Shown: positions 6,304-9,019 of the stretch, in pieces
Layout: every line of letters starts with the position of its first letter
Position numbering within the stretch: the first letter of the stretch is position 1
From: an uncultured Chloroflexota bacterium
Lineage (GTDB): Bacteria; Chloroflexota; Anaerolineae; Anaerolineales; Anaerolineaceae
Direction of reading: 5' to 3'
Length of the DNA: 9,019 nt
Assembly: GCA_902795255.1 (NCBI GenBank)
Contig: CADBKS010000129.1
Coordinates: forward strand, 1-9,019
Position numbers and translations under genes: made by a program
The notes under the pieces: generated by a model
What the model saw: only the letters and a program-made list of their open reading frames with translations
What the model was told of the DNA's origin: nothing
Database searches by the model: none

Positions 6304-7614
6304 TCAGCTGAACATCACCTGGTTCATCACCGCTTCCAGATACTCCTGACGGCCGCTGGTGTTGGTCTTCACATCCCCCATCTTCAGGGCATATTCTTCC
6401 AGTTCCTGAACGGTCGCGGTCCCGTCAACGATCTTCTTGCCGATACCGCTGTTGTAGCTGGCGTAGCGTTCTTCAACGAACCTGTCGATCCGGCCGTCGC
6501 GGATCAGCTTGTCAGCCATCCGCAGACCGAGGGCGAAGGTATCCATCCCCATGATGTGGGCGTTGAAGATATCATCCAGACCACAGGACGGACGGCGGGT
6601 CTTAGAGTCGAAGTTCAGACCGCCCTTCTCAAAACCGCCGGCCTTGAGCACTTCGTACATCGCCAGTGTCGTATCGTAGACATTGTACGGGAACTCATCC
6701 GTATCCCAGCCGAGCAGCATATCGCCGATGTTGGCATCGACGGAACCGAAATAGCCTTCGGTCCGTGCCACGCGCAGCTCATGCTGGAAGGTATGGCCGG
6801 CAAGCGTCCCGTGGTTGGCTTCGATATTCAGCTTCATATCCAGACCGTACTTGCGCAGGAAGCCGATCACCGTGGCGGAGTCGAAGTCATACTGGTGCTT
6901 CGTCGGTTCCTTCGGTTTCGGTTCGATATAGAAGTTGCCTTTGAAACCGAGTGAACGCCCGTAATCGATCTCCATGCGGAGCAGGCGGGCCATGTTGTCC
7001 AGCTCCAGCCCCATGTTGGTGTTGAGGAGGGTGTCATACCCCTCACGGCCGCCCCAGAAGACGTAACCTTCCGCATTCAGCCGCACCGCGATTTCGATGG
7101 CTTTCTTCGCCTGTGCTGCCGCATAGGCAAAGGCATCCGCGTTCGGGGAGGTACCGGCACCGTGCATATAACGCGGGTTGCCGAACATATTGGCGGTCGC
7201 CCACAGCAGTTTCTTGCCGCTGGATTTCATGTTCTTCTCAATGAGATCCACGATCACATCAAGGTTCTTGTTGGTCTCGGCCAGGTTCTCCCCTTCCGGA
7301 GCGATATCACGGTCATGGAAGGCAAAAAACTCGATCCCGGTCTTGTCCATGATCTCAAACCCGGCATCGACCTTGGCCTTCGCCAGATCCATCGGGTCGC
7401 TGGTACCGAAGCTCTTGTCAACGGTACCGACACCGAACATATCCGTGCCGTTCGCGCACAGTGTGTGCCACCACGCCATGGAAAAGCGCAGATGGTCTTT
7501 CATCTTCCGGCCTGCGATCACTTCTTCCGGATCATAAAACTTGAATGCGTACGGATTATCGCTCTGAGGCCCTTCATATTTGATCTTCGGGATCCCGGCA
7601 AAAACTTCACTCAT
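6304..7614 (-). CDS. xylA: Xylose isomerase
   Basis: Cytosolic metal-dependent aldose-ketose isomerase converting D-xylose to D-xylulose. The 436-aa length and long N-terminal region place it in the class II group (E. coli XylA is 440 aa). Active-site features are FFAFHDRD (catalytic His100, with Asp101 and Asp103), [16 protein letters not shown] (185-200), the metal-ligand motif [15 protein letters not shown] with Glu231, [12 protein letters not shown] with Glu267 and His270, [18 protein letters not shown] with Asp293, Asp304 and Asp306, and [13 protein letters not shown]. The start is ATG 7614 ([15 protein letters not shown]), preceded by AAGGAG with a 6-nt gap. The frame is open upstream to a GTG at 7722, but that region contains the leader and operator repeats and gives an implausible N-terminus. 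It is the first gene of the pentose operon, followed by the sugar-uptake genes. No xylulokinase gene is visible in the window. Confidence 0.97.
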   Translation of the reverse strand: MSEVFAGIPKIKYEGPQSDNPYAFKFYDPEEVIAGRKMKDHLRFSMAWWHTLCANGTDMFGVGTVDKSFGTSDPMDLAKAKVDAGFEIMDKTGIEFFAFHDRDIAPEGENLAETNKNLDVIVDLIEKNMKSSGKKLLWATANMFGNPRYMHGAGTSPNADAFAYAAAQAKKAIEIAVRLNAEGYVFWGGREGYDTLLNTNMGLELDNMARLLRMEIDYGRSLGFKGNFYIEPKPKEPTKHQYDFDSATVIGFLRKYGLDMKLNIEANHGTLAGHTFQHELRVARTEGYFGSVDANIGDMLLGWDTDEFPYNVYDTTLAMYEVLKAGGFEKGGLNFDSKTRRPSCGLDDIFNAHIMGMDTFALGLRMADKLIRDGRIDRFVEERYASYNSGIGKKIVDGTATVQELEEYALKMGDVKTNTSGRQEYLEAVMNQVMFS

Positions 7615-7643
7615 ATCTTTCTCCTTGGTCACTGTTTGGGTTT

Positions 7644-7658
7644 CCGTGTTCGTGCACG
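7644..7658 (-). promoter_or_regulatory. Operator-like element, leader-proximal copy
   Basis: Minus-strand CGTGCACGAACACGG, identical except for one base to the copy at 7709-7723. It contains the palindrome CGTGCACG and a wider dyad GTGTTCGTGCAC (plus strand). It lies in the xylA leader, ~30 nt before the start codon. A second site inside the leader would suit a looping repressor or a roadblock. The regulator is not identified. Confidence 0.55.
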
Positions 7659-7708
7659 TTCCTTTGCAAAAAAATAAAAAATGCTGTTTTTTGTTGATAC
7701 TGCTAAAG

Positions 7709-7723
7709 CCGTGCTCGTGCACG
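7709..7723 (-). promoter_or_regulatory. Operator-like element, promoter-proximal copy
   Basis: Minus-strand CGTGCACGAGCACGG, containing a perfect dyad GTGC-TCGT-GCAC (plus strand). It begins 11 nt downstream of the predicted -10 box, at about +5 to +19, where a bound LacI- or GntR-type repressor would block transcription. Centre-to-centre distance to the other copy is 65 bp, close to six helical turns. It does not match the B. subtilis XylR or AraR operators I know. Confidence 0.6.
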
Positions 7724-7734
7724 CCCGTATCTCA

Positions 7735-7763
7735 AATATACCATAAGTGAAATTTCTGTCTAA
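7735..7763 (-). promoter_or_regulatory. Promoter of the xylA-transport operon
   Basis: On the minus strand, -35 TTAGAC (7763-7758), a 17-nt spacer and extended -10 TGGTATATT (hexamer TATATT at 7740-7735). The start of transcription would fall near 7728, giving a ~110-nt leader before xylA that contains the operator-like repeats. The -35 is weak, while the TGn extension makes the -10 convincing. Confidence 0.6.
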
Positions 7764-7831
7764 TGAATATTATCACCAATCAGGCCTGACAAATGTCATT
7801 CGATTTTATATACGCACAGGGAGGGGATAAA

Positions 7832-7870
7832 CAAAAACAGGGACAGGCCTGGGCGGGGGTGTCCCTGTTT
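7832..7870 (-). terminator. Intrinsic terminator of msrC
   Basis: An 11-bp perfect stem (AAACAGGGACA / TGTCCCTGTTT, 7835-7845 and 7860-7870) with a 14-nt GC-rich loop. On the minus strand it is followed by TTGTTT, so the run of U after the stem is long. It begins 36 nt after the msrC stop and isolates msrC from the xylA promoter further on. Confidence 0.85.
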
Positions 7871-7906
7871 CAGGTGTACCGGCAGGAGAGCCGGCAGCAC
7901 GGAAGA

Positions 7907-8428
7907 TCACATGATTTTGAACTCGCGCCAGTCGCAGTCTTTCTCCAGCACGCTGACGAATGCGGTCAGGCCTTCTATATCCGTCCGGTCAAAATTCTTT
8001 TTGTCAAAATTCTTTTTCCGCGGGCTGTCGATATCCAGGCCACCGACGACCAGCCCGTCAAAATGGATCGGCACGACGATCTCGGATCTGGAGCTGCTGT
8101 CGCAGGCAATATGTCCCGGGAACTGCTCCACATCCGGAACACACTGTACCGCGTCTTCTTTGACCGCTGTTCCGCAGACACCCTTTCCGACCGGGATCCG
8201 GATACAGGCAGGTTTCCCCTGATAGGGGCCGAGCACCAGTTCGTCCGCACGCATCAAATAAAAGCCGACCCAGTTGATGTGTTCCATAGCGGCCGTCAGC
8301 AGCGCTGCCGCGTTCGCGAGGTTCGGGATCACAAGTTCTTCATCTGCCGTCAGTGAATCCAGCTGTTTGCAGACGAGCCGGTACATTTCTTCCCGGTCCA
8401 CAGGGTAGGCGTAAGTAAGGTCTTGCAT
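7907..8428 (-). CDS. msrC: Free methionine-R-sulfoxide reductase (GAF domain, fRMsr)
   Basis: Cytosolic GAF-domain enzyme of 173 aa that reduces free L-methionine (R)-S-oxide, part of oxidative-damage repair. The three cysteines of the fRMsr site are in place: Cys75 (KPACIRIPVGKG), Cys85 (GVCGTAV) and Cys109 (FPGHIACDSSSRSEIVVPI); Cys109 corresponds to the catalytic one in E. coli YebR. The N-terminal half has the family stretch INWVGFYL, and the C-terminal half has GGLDIDSP followed by a FDRTDIEGL helix. The start ATG 8428 has AGAGG 7 nt upstream. Oddities: an exact 15-bp tandem duplication (7988-8017) repeats KKNFD within the loop after DIDSP, and an extra Cys96 is present. It is transcribed alone, with its own promoter and terminator, and shows no functional link to the pentose genes. 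Confidence 0.94.
   Translation of the reverse strand: MQDLTYAYPVDREEMYRLVCKQLDSLTADEELVIPNLANAAALLTAAMEHINWVGFYLMRADELVLGPYQGKPACIRIPVGKGVCGTAVKEDAVQCVPDVEQFPGHIACDSSSRSEIVVPIHFDGLVVGGLDIDSPRKKNFDKKNFDRTDIEGLTAFVSVLEKDCDWREFKIM
7988..8017. repeat. 15-bp perfect tandem duplication inside msrC
   Basis: GTCAAAATTCTTTTT occurs twice head to tail (7988-8002 and 8003-8017). It adds five residues, KKNFD, in frame on the minus strand. The unit contains a run of T, a setting prone to replication slippage. Confidence 0.95.
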
Positions 8429-8480
8429 TTGTTTTCCTCTTTATCAGTCAGTCATTCTATGCTGCCCGCAGCGGACAGCG

Positions 8481-8509
8481 AATATTATTATATACGCTTC
8501 CCGCGTCAA
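8481..8509 (-). promoter_or_regulatory. Probable msrC promoter
   Basis: On the minus strand, -35 TTGACG (8509-8504), a 17-nt spacer and -10 AATATT (8486-8481) inside an A/T-rich stretch. The -35 is good; the exact -10 is uncertain because TATAAT and TAATAT also occur here at less suitable spacing. The leader would be about 45 nt. Confidence 0.5.
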
Positions 8510-8550
8510 TCCTGAAAAAAGATGGAAAAAATCATTTTTGTCCGAAACGA

Positions 8551-8559
8551 TGGTATACT
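8551..8559 (+). promoter_or_regulatory. Extended -10 promoter of the tRNA-Arg gene
   Basis: TGGTATACT ends only 8 nt before the first base of the mature tRNA. No good -35 hexamer is seen at the right distance; the upstream A/T-rich tract may help. The predicted start leaves a leader of about 0-2 nt. Confidence 0.55.
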
Positions 8560-8567
8560 AATCGCAT

Positions 8568-8640
8568 GCCCTCATAGCTCAATGGACAGAGTGACTGACT
8601 TCGAATCAGGAGGTTGGGGGTTCGACTCCCTCTGGGGGCG
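8568..8640 (+). tRNA. tRNA-Arg (anticodon TCG)
   Basis: A complete 73-nt cloverleaf. The acceptor arm pairs GCCCTCA with TGGGGGC (one G-T pair). The D arm is GCTC / GAGT. The anticodon loop CTTCGAA gives anticodon TCG, reading CGN arginine codons. A 5-nt variable loop is followed by the T arm GGGGG-TTCGACT-CCCTC. The discriminator is G. CCA is not encoded; the next bases are CTT. The first pair of the anticodon stem (27-43) is an A-G mismatch, and the D stem includes a terminal G-T pair. Neither is disabling. It is divergent from msrC and has its own promoter and terminator. Confidence 0.93.
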
Positions 8641-8650
8641 CTTTAGGATT

Positions 8651-8693
8651 ACGGGCGGATTGATTCACAACTCCGCCCGTTTTCTCTTGTTTT
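8651..8693 (+). terminator. Intrinsic terminator of tRNA-Arg
   Basis: A 9-bp perfect stem (ACGGGCGGA / TCCGCCCGT, 8651-8659 and 8672-8680) with a 12-nt loop, followed by TTTCTCTTGTTTT. It starts 10 nt after the tRNA. Confidence 0.9.
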
Positions 8694-9019
8694 GAGGGGA
8701 GGGCGCTGTCGGGTTGGGTCACAACCTTTTCAGGAAAACCAGGCGGAAGGAAGTTTATAACCATCGTGCCCAGATCTCCCACAATGGACCGGACAAAAAG
8801 GCTCGGAGCCGTCCGCGTGTCCGAAGCTGAAGCATCCGTATTTTTGCAATACAGGCAGGATCAGGCCAGACATTTCCGGAGTGGTTTTATACAACCATCA
8901 ACAGTAACAGGTATCCGCCATTATGTACGGGTGAGTCTTATTATGAGCCGCGGATGCATAAATAAATGTGGCGTCTCAGGCTCAATAAACTTGGGGTGCC
9001 GGGGGCGACGGGCGGCTTT
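8694..9019. other. No supported gene; open frame and a stem-loop at the right edge
   Basis: No protein family is recognisable in this stretch. One plus-strand frame with an ATG at 8784 (MDRTKRLGAVRVSEAEASVF) stays open for 78 codons to the window edge. It has no Shine-Dalgarno site, is also open far upstream through the tRNA terminator, and ends in a Gly/Arg/Cys-rich stretch unlike a normal protein, so I do not call it a gene. TTATGAGCC (8941-8949) pairs with GGCTCAATAA (8979-8988), with a one-base bulge, around a 29-nt loop. Confidence 0.4.

Noticed and set aside
7615..7722. N-terminal extension of xylA from a GTG at 7722
   Set aside because: It overlaps the operator repeats and leader and gives a low-complexity, non-homologous peptide. 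ATG 7614 has a near-ideal AAGGAG site and the normal family N-terminus.
1..9019. CRISPR array, insertion sequence, toxin-antitoxin or defence genes
   Set aside because: No spaced direct repeats, transposase or integrase motifs, or defence-family domains were seen on either strand.

Overview
The window holds a pentose (D-xylose / L-arabinose type) uptake and catabolism locus, followed on the right by a methionine sulfoxide reductase gene and a tRNA-Arg gene. Base composition is moderately GC-rich, Shine-Dalgarno sites are strong (AGGAG/GGAGG types), extended -10 promoters and intrinsic terminators are present, and the tRNA has no encoded CCA. Together these fit an uncultured anaerobic Clostridia-like Firmicute. 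The sugar-binding protein has a plain SPase I signal peptide with no lipobox, which is unusual for a classical Firmicute, so the assignment is tentative.

Layout, left to right. Positions 1-308 form a 91-bp perfect inverted repeat (1-91 / 218-308) around a 126-bp spacer. The arms are the 5' coding end of araD. The spacer carries, on the minus strand, the last 38 codons of an unrecognised upstream gene, then the natural ribosome-binding site and ATG of araD. As a result the main araD copy (plus strand, to 902) has all its catalytic residues but no start codon. Inverting the spacer in silico restores stop-SD-ATG-araD exactly. This is either a fold-back cloning, amplification or assembly chimera, or an invertible start-codon switch. 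The former is more likely.

A perfect 32-bp palindrome (971-1002) acts as a shared terminator between araD and the convergent minus-strand operon. That operon reads, in transcription order: xylA (7614-6304), a ChvE-type sugar-binding protein (6169-5129), a two-domain sugar ABC ATPase (5022-3478), and two paralogous BPD_transp_2 permeases (3475-2306 and 2286-1063). It is headed by an extended -10 promoter with two copies of a 15-nt operator-like element 65 bp apart, one just downstream of the predicted start site and one in the leader. Hairpins lie in the xylA-binding protein spacer, and a terminator-like hairpin lies between the binding-protein and ATPase genes. Both could set unequal expression of isomerase, binding protein and membrane components.

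Upstream of the operon, msrC (free methionine-R-sulfoxide reductase, minus) is a separate unit with its own promoter and terminator. It carries an in-frame 15-bp tandem duplication. A divergent tRNA-Arg(TCG) gene follows with its own promoter and terminator. The last ~330 bp has no gene I can support, although one frame stays open to the window edge.

Together: the ABC system imports pentose, XylA makes D-xylulose from xylose, and AraD makes D-xylulose 5-phosphate from L-ribulose 5-phosphate. The kinases and the regulator are not in the window. I did not find a clearly new biological system. The araD inverted repeat is the observation most worth testing.
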